A DNA stretch of 64,000 nt, taken from the NCBI RefSeq assembly GCF_002165775.1, contig NZ_NDYP01000005.1, forward strand, positions 1 through 64,000, in the 5' to 3' direction. The position numbers and the translations under genes are program-made. The notes below the pieces were generated by a model, which worked only from the letters and a program-made list of their open reading frames with translations, searched no databases and was not told the origin of the DNA. Every line of letters starts with the position of its first letter. The stretch's first letter is position 1. Of the stretch, positions 8,175 to 17,670 are shown piece by piece. Source of the DNA: Campylobacter concisus (GTDB lineage Bacteria; Campylobacterota; Campylobacteria; Campylobacterales; Campylobacteraceae).

Positions 8175-9617
8175 CTACTTTTCCTCAAAACTTATATTTA
8201 TCTTTATATTCATATCTTTTAGCACATCTCTTAGCGAGCTTTCATTTAACGACTCATGAACGTGTTTTGTGATCTTTTTGGTTAGCTCTTCTTTATAGTC
8301 AGCATCGATTTTTATTTCATCGCATGAGCTAGTTTGTGGTGCATTATTTAATCCAAATGCTGCTTGCATCGTATTTTCATCTATTTCTTCAATAGACGCT
8401 ACATCAAAATTTGGGCTACCCAACGTCTCTTCTTTAAAATTTTCTTCCTCAAACACCTCATCTACCATACCTAGATCTTCTTGAGCAAGGACTTCTTCAG
8501 AAATTTCTCCATGATCTTCTTTAGTTGGCTCTTTTTCAAGGTCTATATCTTCGCCCAAAGAAATGTCCTTTGCTTCTTTGGTATATTCTTCATCTCTATC
8601 TTCCTCTAAATTTTGACTAGCTTCATCTATCAAATTTACCTCACTGCTTTCAGGCTCAAAATTTTCATCATTACCAAAATCAGTCTCTAGCTCATCAAAA
8701 TTTTCGCTATCTTCGCTAGATTCTTCGTTTAGCTCTTTATCCAAAGACTCGATCTCGCTGAGCTCTTTTTTACTTTGGCTTATATCATCTACAAAATCTT
8801 CATTAAGCTCGGCAGTTTCTAAATTTTGAGAATTTTGCTCGACCATTTTATCGAGCTCGTTTTTAGCCTCTTCATCTGCCAAGTCGCTCTCACCCATATC
8901 ATCTATCTCATCTACAAGCGAACTAAGCTCATCAAAGTCATCGCTATGCTCTTCTTTTGTCACAGGCGGCTCATTGTTTTGCTCTAAGGATTTATCCAGA
9001 TCTTCTGAATCAGCCATATATTTGCTAGCTATGTCATTTATCATATCATCATCTATGAGTTCAGTGTCTGTTTCATCAAAACTGATATCTTTATCCTTTA
9101 AATCCTCGGTCTCTAGTTCACTTAGCTCCTCTTTTAAAAACTCATCATCTAAAGCCTCATTATCAAATTTATCTGCCTCATCATCTTCTTTTGCTAAATT
9201 TTCAAGTCCCATATCAATTTCTGGAAGCTCAAAATTTTCTAAATCATCAAAGTTTTTATTGCTTTCGTCAAAGTCATTAAAATTTGCAGACTCATCTAGT
9301 CCAAGCTCAAGTTCTTTATCATTGTCAGTATCTCTGTTTTGTTCAAATAAACTAATAAATTCTGTTGGTAAAAAGGGCTTTTCAAGCATAACATCAGCAA
9401 AATCAGGCTTTTCACCGCCTCTAGGTGCTAGATACATTATCTTTTGATTTAAATTAACATCGCTGCTATCCATATCACTATCGATGATAATATAATCAAA
9501 TTGATCGCCAACACTATTAACATCGTCAAATTCGCTATATTCTATGCCTAGCTTATTTAAACTTAACGTTATAAGGCGAGAAACTGCTGGGTTTTTGTTT
9601 ACAAGTGCAACTTTCAT
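8175..9617 (-). CDS. acidic protein with degenerate receiver-like N-terminus
   Basis: Not a recognised named gene. Residues 1 to about 95 resemble a response-regulator receiver: MKVALVNKNPAVSRLITLSL, then FDYIIIDSDM at the phospho-acceptor position, then LEKPFLPTEFISLF with the conserved Lys-Pro. The usual acidic pair near the N-terminus is replaced by NKN, so phosphorylation is doubtful. Residues 100-420 are a low-complexity stretch very rich in Asp and Glu, surely disordered. The last 50 residues form a separate, less acidic element ending in LKDMNIKINISFEE. It lies between fliR and gmk, immediately abutting gmk. A regulatory or scaffold role is inference only. Confidence 0.75.
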   Translation of the reverse strand: MKVALVNKNPAVSRLITLSLNKLGIEYSEFDDVNSVGDQFDYIIIDSDMDSSDVNLNQKIMYLAPRGGEKPDFADVMLEKPFLPTEFISLFEQNRDTDNDKELELGLDESANFNDFDESNKNFDDLENFELPEIDMGLENLAKEDDEADKFDNEALDDEFLKEELSELETEDLKDKDISFDETDTELIDDDMINDIASKYMADSEDLDKSLEQNNEPPVTKEEHSDDFDELSSLVDEIDDMGESDLADEEAKNELDKMVEQNSQNLETAELNEDFVDDISQSKKELSEIESLDKELNEESSEDSENFDELETDFGNDENFEPESSEVNLIDEASQNLEEDRDEEYTKEAKDISLGEDIDLEKEPTKEDHGEISEEVLAQEDLGMVDEVFEEENFKEETLGSPNFDVASIEEIDENTMQAAFGLNNAPQTSSCDEIKIDADYKEELTKKITKHVHESLNESSLRDVLKDMNIKINISFEEK

Positions 9618-9674
9618 GATCCCTCCTTGAAGAGCTTGAGGCTGTATTCTATGATAAATTTCATTGCTATTTAC

Positions 9675-10436
9675 TTAAAAAAATAGTGCTGGCATATCGT
9701 TTAAAATCTGCACCATCATATCAGTTATGATTTTTATAATGCCGGCTAAAATAGCTATCAAAACCGAAAAGCCAATGCTCACTTTAATAGGATAGCCAAC
9801 AACCAATAGGTTAAATTGTGGCATGGTTTTCATAAGCATGCCAAAAATAGCATCTGAAAGTATAGAAAGCGCGATAATAGGAAAAGCCAGAACAAATCCA
9901 AACATAAAAAGATTGCCAAAAAGCTTTAGGGCGTAGCTCATCACACCGCTTCTTGGATAAAAATCCCCAAGCGGTATAGCAGAAAGAGAAGTGGAATAAA
10001 ACTGCAATATTAAATGGTGCCCATCAAGCATCAAAAATGCAAGAAGTGCGATGAAATTTAGAATATTTGCAATTACTGGCGAATTTGTACCAGTTTGCGG
10101 ATCAAGCACTGAAGCCATCGAAAAACCCATAATCATCGAGATTTGCTCGCCAGCCATTTGAAGTATGGCAAAAACGATATTTAGCAAAAGTCCAGCACAA
10201 AGTCCAAGCATAGCCTCAGTTAAAATTTCCATAATCAAAAAATTTATAGCATGCTCATGAGCATGTGAGAGCGGAAAAAGCACGACACAAAGGGCGAAAA
10301 CTAGCAAAGTTTTTACACTAAGTGGGATTTGATTGTGAGAAAAAAATGGAAAAAATACGATAAGCCCACTAAGACGTGCAAAAAGGAGCATGAAAGTTAT
10401 GACTTTATCTGCTCCAAAAAACTCGACTAGTTCCAT
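9675..10436 (-). CDS. fliR: flagellar export apparatus protein FliR
   Basis: Inner-membrane component of the flagellar type III export gate. The 253-residue polytopic protein has the FliR/SpaR pattern: FARLSGLIVFFPFF at the N-terminus, AGEQISMIMGFSMASVLDPQ in the middle and a hydrophobic C-terminal half with LVVGYPIKVSIGF. It starts 5 bases after the gpmI stop. Presence next to gpmI rather than fliP/fliQ reflects the scattered flagellar genes of Campylobacter. Confidence 0.95.
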   Translation of the reverse strand: MELVEFFGADKVITFMLLFARLSGLIVFFPFFSHNQIPLSVKTLLVFALCVVLFPLSHAHEHAINFLIMEILTEAMLGLCAGLLLNIVFAILQMAGEQISMIMGFSMASVLDPQTGTNSPVIANILNFIALLAFLMLDGHHLILQFYSTSLSAIPLGDFYPRSGVMSYALKLFGNLFMFGFVLAFPIIALSILSDAIFGMLMKTMPQFNLLVVGYPIKVSIGFSVLIAILAGIIKIITDMMVQILNDMPALFF

Positions 10437-10440
10437 TATT

Positions 10441-11904
10441 TTATATTAACGCCTCGTCCATCTCAGCTGGAATTTCAAGCCCCATGATCTTTAAAACACT
10501 AGGAGCGATGTTGTTTAGACCGCCATTTTTTACCTTTTTTACGCCATCAGCCATCACAAAACAAAAGACATCATAAGTTGTGTGGTTTGTCAGTAGCTCA
10601 CCACTGCTATCGCGCATCTCTTCGCAGTTTCCGTGATCACTCGTGATGATCATCGCATAGTTTTTCTCTTTTGCTTTAGTGTAAATTTCTCCAAGAGCCG
10701 TATCCACTGCTTCAACTGCTTTTATAGCTGCATCATAGTTGCCAGTGTGGCCCACCATATCGCCATTTGCAAAATTTACTACGATGAAGTCTTGTTCATA
10801 ATCCATACCTTTTAGCACAGCTTTGCAAACCTCTGCAGCGCTCATCTCTGGCTTTTCATCGTAGGTTTTGACCTTTGGACTAGGGATGAGCACCCTAGTT
10901 TCGTTACTAGCTAGCTCCTCGACGCCGCCATTAAAGAAAAATGTTACATGGGCATATTTTTCAGTCTCAGCCGTGTGAAGCTGCCTTAGTCCAGCCGCTG
11001 CTATGACCTCGCTTAAAGTGTTTTTTATCTTTTCATTTTTAAATAGTACTTCAAATTTAAAATTTGCGTCGTATTCGGTCATGGTGATTAAATTTTTGAT
11101 AGCAAAAGGTCGCTCAAACTCGCTAAATTTCTCACCTCCTAGCGCCTCACATATCTCTCTTGCTCTATCATTTCTAAAATTTATAACAATCACTCCATCA
11201 TCTTCACCTATGCCTTTAAAACCATTAAAGCTTGCAGGCTTTACAAACTCGTCAGTCACACCCTCATCATAGCTTTTTTGTAGATACTCACTTGGCGTTA
11301 AAGCGCTTAAATTTGCTCCATTTACTAAACTCTCATAGGCTTCTTTTATGCGCTCCCAGCGCTTATCTCTATCCATTGCGTAAAATCTTCCACAAACGGT
11401 CGCTACCTTAAATTTAGCCTCCAAGCTTTTTATAAAATTTACGCCACTATTTGGACTGACGTCACGTCCGTCTGTGATAGCGTGGGCAAAAACCTCGCAG
11501 CCATTTTTACTGGCAAGCTCACACATCCCATCAAAATGCTCCATATGAGAGTGCACACCGCCGTCGCTATAAAGCCCTATAACGTGGACTCTTTTGCACT
11601 TTTTAAAAAGAGCTTTTAATGCTTCATCTTCTGCTATCGAGCCGTCAACAAAGCTGCGTGAAATTTTGACTAAATTTTGATATAAAACTCGTCCGCTTCC
11701 TATGCACATATGCCCTACTTCGCTGTTTCCCATCTGTCCTTCAGGTAGCCCAACAGCATTTCCGGAAGTTTTTATGAGCGAGTTTGGAATTTCAGTAAAA
11801 AATCTATCATAGTTTGGTTTTTTGGCAGCATTAAATGCGTTAAATTCGCTGTTTTTGTTAAATCCAATGCCATCAGTTATTATCAGTATAGTTTTTTGAC
11901 TCAT
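10441..11904 (-). CDS. gpmI: 2,3-bisphosphoglycerate-independent phosphoglycerate mutase
   Basis: Interconverts 3- and 2-phosphoglycerate with a phosphoserine intermediate and Mn. The 487 residues begin with the metal-binding ILIITDGIGFN; nucleophile Ser61 lies in MGNSEVGHMCIGSGR; further metal ligands are in YSDGGVHSHMEH and TSDHGNCEEM. Normal length for the Campylobacter enzyme. It heads the minus-strand run gpmI-fliR-acidic protein-gmk-tatA-argS and is divergent from mraY. Confidence 0.96.
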   Translation of the reverse strand: MSQKTILIITDGIGFNKNSEFNAFNAAKKPNYDRFFTEIPNSLIKTSGNAVGLPEGQMGNSEVGHMCIGSGRVLYQNLVKISRSFVDGSIAEDEALKALFKKCKRVHVIGLYSDGGVHSHMEHFDGMCELASKNGCEVFAHAITDGRDVSPNSGVNFIKSLEAKFKVATVCGRFYAMDRDKRWERIKEAYESLVNGANLSALTPSEYLQKSYDEGVTDEFVKPASFNGFKGIGEDDGVIVINFRNDRAREICEALGGEKFSEFERPFAIKNLITMTEYDANFKFEVLFKNEKIKNTLSEVIAAAGLRQLHTAETEKYAHVTFFFNGGVEELASNETRVLIPSPKVKTYDEKPEMSAAEVCKAVLKGMDYEQDFIVVNFANGDMVGHTGNYDAAIKAVEAVDTALGEIYTKAKEKNYAMIITSDHGNCEEMRDSSGELLTNHTTYDVFCFVMADGVKKVKNGGLNNIAPSVLKIMGLEIPAEMDEALI

Positions 11905-11944
11905 TTTGAAAATTTATCCTTAAATTTAGATAATTTTTAAGGCC

Positions 11945-11950
11945 ATTATA
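11945..11950 (-). promoter_or_regulatory. possible -10 element for gpmI
   Basis: Minus-strand TATAAT about 41 bases before the gpmI start. It overlaps a plus-strand TATACT that could serve mraY. Confidence 0.45.
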
Positions 11951-11952
11951 CT
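11947..11952 (+). promoter_or_regulatory. possible -10 element for mraY-murD
   Basis: Plus-strand TATACT in CCATTATACTAAAA, 32 bases before the chosen mraY start. Shares bases with the divergent gpmI element. Confidence 0.4.
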
Positions 11953-11983
11953 AAAATTGCTTTTTTTTAAAATAAAGGCTCTC

Positions 11984-13048
11984 ATGTTTTACTATATCTA
12001 TGAAATTTTAAATTTTAATATCTTTCAATACATCACCGTCCGTGCTGGTATCGCTTTTTTCATCGCTTTTGCACTCACAACTTATTTGATGCCCAAATTT
12101 ATCACTTGGGCAAAGGCAAAAAACGCCGCCCAACCTATCTATGAGCTTGCCCCGCAAACTCACCAAAAAAAGGCCAAAACACCGACCATGGGCGGACTTG
12201 TTTTTGTCTTTACAGCTGTGATCGCCACGATAATTTGCGCAAGGCTTGATAACGTATTTGTCTTAACATCGCTCTTTTGCCTAGTTTGCTTTACACTGCT
12301 TGGCTACAAGGACGATTACAGTAAAATTTTAGGAGCAAAAAATCACGCCGGCCTAAGCCCAAAAGCAAAGCTATTTTTTCAGTTTTTAATAGCCTTTGTA
12401 ATTTCTGTTTTTTTATATGCAAGTCACGAACTTAGCACCGAGTTTTATCTACCTTTTTTTAAGCAACCTATTTTAGATTTAAAAATTTTTGCCATTTTCT
12501 TTTGGACACTGGTCATAGTCGCTGCTTCAAATTCAGTAAATTTAACAGACGGGCTTGACGGGCTAGCTACTGTGCCATCGATATTTTCACTTTTAACACT
12601 TGGCGTTTTTGCTTATATCTGCGGACACGCTGTCTTTAGCTCATATTTACTCTTGCCAAAGATCATAGGTGTTGGTGAAAGCGTTGTTGTCTCTTCAGCC
12701 CTAATTGGCTCATTAATGGGCTTTTTATGGTTTAACTGCCATCCAGCCGAAGTCTTTATGGGCGATAGCGGTAGCTTAAGCGTTGGAGCATATATCGGTT
12801 TTATGGGCGTTGCGACAAAAAATGAAATCTTACTCATCATCATCGGCCTCATATTTGTGGTTGAAACTCTAAGCGTTATCTTACAAGTGGGCAGCTTTAA
12901 AATTTTCAAACGTAGAATTTTTCTCATGGCGCCTATACATCACCATTTTGAGATAAAAGGCTGGGCGGAAAATAAGATCATCGTTCGCTTCTGGATCATC
13001 GCGCTTTTAGCAAACCTAATCGCACTAACTGCGCTAAAGATCAGATAA
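11984..13048 (+). CDS. mraY: phospho-N-acetylmuramoyl-pentapeptide transferase
   Basis: Makes lipid I by moving phospho-MurNAc-pentapeptide to undecaprenyl phosphate in the inner membrane. The 354-residue polytopic protein has [16 protein letters not shown], the catalytic [21 protein letters not shown] and the His-rich loop MAPIHHHFE. The ATG at 11984 is chosen because AAAGG precedes it and MFYYIYEIL is the family N-terminus; a TTG nine codons earlier has no ribosome site. It is followed eight bases later by murD. Confidence 0.95.
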   Translation: MFYYIYEILNFNIFQYITVRAGIAFFIAFALTTYLMPKFITWAKAKNAAQPIYELAPQTHQKKAKTPTMGGLVFVFTAVIATIICARLDNVFVLTSLFCLVCFTLLGYKDDYSKILGAKNHAGLSPKAKLFFQFLIAFVISVFLYASHELSTEFYLPFFKQPILDLKIFAIFFWTLVIVAASNSVNLTDGLDGLATVPSIFSLLTLGVFAYICGHAVFSSYLLLPKIIGVGESVVVSSALIGSLMGFLWFNCHPAEVFMGDSGSLSVGAYIGFMGVATKNEILLIIIGLIFVVETLSVILQVGSFKIFKRRIFLMAPIHHHFEIKGWAENKIIVRFWIIALLANLIALTALKIR

Positions 13049-13056
13049 GGAAAGTC

Positions 13057-14274
13057 ATGAGAAAATCGCTATTTGGCTACGGTGGCACGATAAAGGCGAT
13101 CGCTAAAAATTTTATAAAAGATGGATTTTGGGATATCTATGATGATAAATTTAGTGAAATTTCAAAAGATGAGTTTGGCAACACCCTTTTGCCAGTTAGC
13201 GAATTTGATCCAGCAAAAAGCGGACTAGAGATACCAAGTCCTGGTATCCCGCCTCATCACGAGCTTATTAAAAAAGCTAGAAATTTGGTAAGCGAGTATG
13301 ACTATTTTTATGAAATTTATAAAGAAAATCTGCCATTTAACATCTGGATAAGCGGCACAAACGGCAAGACTACGACAACCAAGATGACCCAGCACCTACT
13401 AGAGAGCAAGGGCTCAGTCATGGGCGGTAATGTTGGTATCGCACTAGCAAATTTAGACTCAAACGCTAAAATTTGGATACTTGAGACTAGCTCATTTACA
13501 CTTCACTACACAAATCACGCTACACCTGGTATCTACGTGCTTTTGCCGATCACTCCAGACCATCTAAGCTGGCATGGCGATATGAGCGAATACGAAAAGG
13601 CTAAGCTAAAGCCGCTTGCTAGCATGAGCGAAAGTAGCGTGGCGATAGTGCCAGAAATTTACGCCAGCACACCAACAAAGGCAAAAGTGATCGCTTACAA
13701 AGACGAGAGCGATCTAGCTAAATTTTGTGGTGTAAGCGTAGATGATATAAATTTTAAAACGCCATTTTTGCTTGATGCGCTGCTAGCACTCGCGGTGGAG
13801 AAAATTTTATTTGACCGCTGCGATGTCGCACTTTTAAATACCTTCGTCATCGAGGCAAACAAGCTTGAAGAATTTAGCGACGCAAATGGCAGAATCTGGG
13901 TCAATGACACAAAAGCGACCAACATAGACGCGAGCATACAGGCCGTTAAACGCTACAAAGATCATTTCATACATCTAATACTTGGTGGCGATGATAAGGG
14001 TGTTGATATGACGCCACTTTTTGAAGGCTTAAAGAGCTTAAGAGTAAAAATTTACGCCATTGGCTCAAATAGTGATAAGCTCTTGAAATTAGCGGCTAAA
14101 TTTGGCATACCAGCTTTGAAATGCGATTTTTTGCAAAATGCTGTCAATGAGATAAATAAAGAGCTAAAGACCAGCGAGATAGCACTTCTTAGCCCGGCAG
14201 CTGCGAGCCTTGATCAGTTTAAGAGCTATGCCGAGCGAGGCGATAAATTTAAAGAGTTTATAAAGGCGCTTTAA
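13057..14274 (+). CDS. murD: UDP-N-acetylmuramoylalanine--D-glutamate ligase
   Basis: Adds D-glutamate to UDP-MurNAc-L-alanine using ATP. The 405 residues contain the Mur ligase P-loop SGTNGKTTTTKM, the central PDHLSWHGDM metal and substrate motif, and the C-terminal NDTKATNIDA and ILGGDDKGVD segments. The N-terminal domain is short (MRKSLFGYGGTIKAIAK), as in other Campylobacter MurD. It is co-directional with mraY. The accessory island begins after its terminator-like hairpin. Confidence 0.95.
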   Translation: MRKSLFGYGGTIKAIAKNFIKDGFWDIYDDKFSEISKDEFGNTLLPVSEFDPAKSGLEIPSPGIPPHHELIKKARNLVSEYDYFYEIYKENLPFNIWISGTNGKTTTTKMTQHLLESKGSVMGGNVGIALANLDSNAKIWILETSSFTLHYTNHATPGIYVLLPITPDHLSWHGDMSEYEKAKLKPLASMSESSVAIVPEIYASTPTKAKVIAYKDESDLAKFCGVSVDDINFKTPFLLDALLALAVEKILFDRCDVALLNTFVIEANKLEEFSDANGRIWVNDTKATNIDASIQAVKRYKDHFIHLILGGDDKGVDMTPLFEGLKSLRVKIYAIGSNSDKLLKLAAKFGIPALKCDFLQNAVNEINKELKTSEIALLSPAAASLDQFKSYAERGDKFKEFIKAL

Positions 14275-14299
14275 ATTTACAAGCCCTTTTAAGTAGCCT

Positions 14300-14343
14300 T
14301 GTCAAAAATAAAAACATGTAAATTTATGTTTTTGACACAAATT
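14300..14343 (+). terminator. hairpin after murD
   Basis: Arms TGTCAAAAA and TTTTTGACA around an AT-rich loop, followed by ATTTTTA. It probably ends the mraY-murD transcript and marks the left edge of the accessory island. Confidence 0.45.
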
Positions 14344-14386
14344 TTTACTATAAAGTTTTATTGTTGAATACTTTTTAAGTTTGTGC

Positions 14387-14392
14387 TAATAT
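14387..14392 (+). promoter_or_regulatory. weak -10 candidate for the amidase-domain gene
   Basis: TAATAT in GTGCTAATATTTAG, 26 bases before the ATG. Non-consensus; another AT-rich candidate, TATAAA, lies about 35 bases earlier. Confidence 0.25.
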
Positions 14393-14418
14393 TTAGCAAA
14401 AATTTCCAAGGAAGTTTA

Positions 14419-17400
14419 ATGCCTCTAACGCCCAGAAATGATGTAAATTTTAAAAGAAATTTAATAGATATCATAAAATTTTCATATGACAATGACATAA
14501 GTAGGCCATTTATATCTAACAACAAACTACTCATTGGATATGGCTTTAGTATAAAAGATGATATAGAACTTATTTGTACTCAAATTTATAAAAATAACAA
14601 AGATAAAGTCATAAAAGATATCAAGCGAGCTATTGCTAACACCACGAGTAAGACTACCATAGAAAAGATAGATACAGATGAACTTTTTAAAAAGATAAAT
14701 GACGCCGCAAAAGAGGCTTATGCAAAGTCTGGAAGTACCGATACTTTGCCTGAGTTTGAATTTAGCTCGGAAGATCAGCTAAATGCCATCTTGGAGCAAA
14801 AGCTTACGCCGCTAATCCAAGAGATAAATCAAAAATTAAACAACTCTCCGCTTAAAAATTTACAAGCCGTTTCGCTCACTTCAGATAAAAATAGCCAAAT
14901 TTCAAGAGAGCATGTCGCGCTTTTAGCACTTCTTTATATCAGCAAGAAAAGTAATATTGATCCATCCCTAGCAAGCCATATCAAAAGCAAAAATCGTTTT
15001 AAGGCCTGGTTTTGGCTAGCATATGAGAGCTTTAGTGATGAAGTAAGCAATAAAATATCTCTTTTGCGAGAAAAAATTTCAAATCAGTTTGGGCTTTATG
15101 AAAGTGATGAACAAAATGTTAATTTTGCCGAGTGCATAGATGTTTTTAGTCATTTAAATATATCCAAAGCAAAATATAAATTAAAAAATCAAAACAATAA
15201 AGAAATCATCCAAAACGTCACTCATTTAGAATTTATGAAGCTTCAAGAAAATGGATCAAATTTAAACGCATCAGATGCATTAAAATGTGAGGCTTTATTT
15301 CAGCCATTTGTTACAAAGATAAATTCTTTATTAAGCACTCAAAGTACAAAGACCTTTAGCCTTGAAAACATATACTGCGTAAATTTAATCAGCTCAAATG
15401 CTTCAAATACTTCAAGAATAAATAAGCTCCTAAGGCAAAGAGAGGAGGAATTTTACAAACAAGAAAATATACTCTTGCTATGCCCAAGAAAGATGACAAC
15501 TCCTATTAGAGTCTTTCAACCTAAAAAGAGCGAATTTACCGTTGTGCTAGCTTGTCAAACTCCATTTGATTGCAGTGAGCTAAACCCAAAAGAGCTAAAT
15601 TCTAGTAGACCAAACTATGGCAAGGTAAATTTATGCGAGCTAATACTTACTGACTTTAAATTTGACTCTTACGAAGATAGTAAAAATGAAGAGATAAAAT
15701 TTAAAAATGTAAAGAGCAAAGATACGGTAATACTCTATCAAGAAAACAAAAATGAAGAAGATAAGATAAATGGTGCTACCTTTACTAGCATAAAGCAAAA
15801 TAGCGATGATATAGAGTATAAGCTAGAAGATAGCGTTATAAGTATGAAGTACTTTGAAGACCCCTCATCTAACAACAAACACCTAAATTTCTCTTTATTA
15901 AATTTCGCCAAAGAGAATAACTTTACCCTAAGAGATGATAAAGACTCAGCTATGTTTGATATAAAGCTTCGTCTAGCTCATGGCAACAATATAGTACCTA
16001 CATCAGCATCAAGTTCAGGTCTTACTCTTACAATAAACAATCTCATCATTGAAAACGAAGATGGTAAGGCAAGTGAAGATATAGATAAGATATATCTTCA
16101 TCACTGCTTTGATAAAAGTATATATGAGAGTATATCTTTAATAAAAAATGAAGACTCAGGTATCAAAAACTCATATACAGCTACATTTAATATCCCAATA
16201 GATAAAGAGAATAAAGGAGATACTAAATTTATACTTTATTCAAGTGATCTAAGTAAAGTTTATAGCACTAAAGATATTCATGCTCACTCTGATACAGCTG
16301 TAATATCTTTAGGATATCAAGATAAGAGTAGTTCTAACTTTTGCTATAGCAATAAGGTCTCGTTAAGAGATATAACAGATCATATAACAAATGTAATCTC
16401 TGATAGTGAGTATCCATTTAAGACAAATGAGCCAATATGCTTAAAGGCTATATATAAACAAGAAAAAGGTAGTAAGAGATATAAAGAGATACTTTGGGGA
16501 TATAAGGTCATAAAAAGTAAAGAGTATGATGAGCTATCCAAATCAAATCCAAAAGATGTAGTAGCCTTAAAAGATCAAAAGGGTAAAGAGATAACATTTA
16601 AAATTTCAGATGTTATACAAAAAGATGATCTAGATAAGCTAAAGCAAGGTGGTCATACTATAGTATTTTTCGCATATCTTGAAGGTGATAAGGATAAATT
16701 TAAGTTTTATACAAGATATGGCAAAAATCATATAAGAATAGATATAAAGATACCTTTATATATTAAATTTAAAGATGATAAGCTAGTTATATATGAGTTT
16801 GAGCATGCTATAAAAGAGAAGAGCTTTGATGCTAAATTAAAGCTTAGTGATAATAAAGACGATGCTTTAATAAAAAATGATAATTACTTATATATAAATA
16901 AAAATATCTCATCAAATGAGATAAATATCTATGAAGACGACAAGCTAAGCAAAGAGCTAAAAAGTGATGAGAATACAAATAAGAGCTATCAAATTTATGC
17001 AAAAGAAGAGAGCTCTAGTAATAATCAGTCTAATGCAGATAAAGATGATAAGCTTGGTATAAATTTATTAAGTAAAGAGAATATGGATAAATTTATTAAC
17101 TCTTTTAATGAATCAAAGAGTTTAACTAGAGTAAATAAAGGTATGTGGGAAGATGGAGATGAGGGGGTTGGGGTAATAAAGATAAAAAAAGAAGAGCTGC
17201 CTTGGATAGCTGTCGCAAGAGAAGAAGTAGGAGTAAAAGAAATAACAGGCAAAGACCACAACCCTAAAATCATAGAATACCACTCGTTTACTTCAGGAAA
17301 TTTCAAAGACGATGAAACACCTTGGTGCTCCAGTTTTGTAAACTGGGTAATGTCCCAGGTTGGTATAAAAGGAACCAATAGTGCTGGTGCATACTCCTGG

Positions 17401-17670
17401 AAAAATTGGGGGAAAAAATTGGACAAGCCCGCATATGGTAGTTTAGCAGTTGTTGTTAATAAAAATGGAACAGGACATGTTGGGTTTGTTGTTGCTGTAA
17501 CAAAAAATAATAATCTTGTAATATTAGGAGGTAACCAAAAAGATGAAGTAAGATATTCTATATATAAAAACAAAAATTTTACATTTGTATATCCGGAAAA
17601 TTTTACACCCAATTACAGTCTACCTACCATAGAAAATGGCAATATTGACAATATAAAGGAAACTAGATGA
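14419..17670 (+). CDS. large protein with C-terminal TIGR02594/CHAP-like cysteine amidase domain; probable effector
   Basis: A 1083-residue AT-rich gene. The last 130 residues match the TIGR02594 family, a CHAP/NlpC-P60-like peptidoglycan amidase fold: PWIAVAREEVGV, then nucleophile Cys970 in TPWCSSFVNWV, SWKNWGKK, His1020 in GHVGFVVAV, and Asn1039 in ILGGNQKDEV. Residues 1 to about 200 weakly resemble phage-type lysozymes (IGYG at 39-42, then helical segments ending in AWFWLAYESF), but the usual catalytic Glu is not evident. The middle looks beta-rich and unrecognised. No signal peptide is present, so export would need a dedicated system (type VI is a guess; none is in the window). The ATG follows AAGGAAG; an upstream in-frame TTG has none. 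Its stop overlaps the next start as ATGA. Confidence 0.8.
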   Translation: MPLTPRNDVNFKRNLIDIIKFSYDNDISRPFISNNKLLIGYGFSIKDDIELICTQIYKNNKDKVIKDIKRAIANTTSKTTIEKIDTDELFKKINDAAKEAYAKSGSTDTLPEFEFSSEDQLNAILEQKLTPLIQEINQKLNNSPLKNLQAVSLTSDKNSQISREHVALLALLYISKKSNIDPSLASHIKSKNRFKAWFWLAYESFSDEVSNKISLLREKISNQFGLYESDEQNVNFAECIDVFSHLNISKAKYKLKNQNNKEIIQNVTHLEFMKLQENGSNLNASDALKCEALFQPFVTKINSLLSTQSTKTFSLENIYCVNLISSNASNTSRINKLLRQREEEFYKQENILLLCPRKMTTPIRVFQPKKSEFTVVLACQTPFDCSELNPKELNSSRPNYGKVNLCELILTDFKFDSYEDSKNEEIKFKNVKSKDTVILYQENKNEEDKINGATFTSIKQNSDDIEYKLEDSVISMKYFEDPSSNNKHLNFSLLNFAKENNFTLRDDKDSAMFDIKLRLAHGNNIVPTSASSSGLTLTINNLIIENEDGKASEDIDKIYLHHCFDKSIYESISLIKNEDSGIKNSYTATFNIPIDKENKGDTKFILYSSDLSKVYSTKDIHAHSDTAVISLGYQDKSSSNFCYSNKVSLRDITDHITNVISDSEYPFKTNEPICLKAIYKQEKGSKRYKEILWGYKVIKSKEYDELSKSNPKDVVALKDQKGKEITFKISDVIQKDDLDKLKQGGHTIVFFAYLEGDKDKFKFYTRYGKNHIRIDIKIPLYIKFKDDKLVIYEFEHAIKEKSFDAKLKLSDNKDDALIKNDNYLYINKNISSNEINIYEDDKLSKELKSDENTNKSYQIYAKEESSSNNQSNADKDDKLGINLLSKENMDKFINSFNESKSLTRVNKGMWEDGDEGVGVIKIKKEELPWIAVAREEVGVKEITGKDHNPKIIEYHSFTSGNFKDDETPWCSSFVNWVMSQVGIKGTNSAGAYSWKNWGKKLDKPAYGSLAVVVNKNGTGHVGFVVAVTKNNNLVILGGNQKDEVRYSIYKNKNFTFVYPENFTPNYSLPTIENGNIDNIKETR

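Noticed and set aside
8974-9447. Plus-strand serine-rich open frame of 157 codons
   Set aside because: It is the reverse complement of the Asp/Glu-rich part of the acidic protein gene; Ser-rich antisense frames arise from GAN codons. No ribosome site.
17025-17612. Minus-strand open frame of 195 codons opposite the amidase domain
   Set aside because: The plus frame encodes a recognisable catalytic domain with Cys, His and Asn in place; the antisense frame has no family features.
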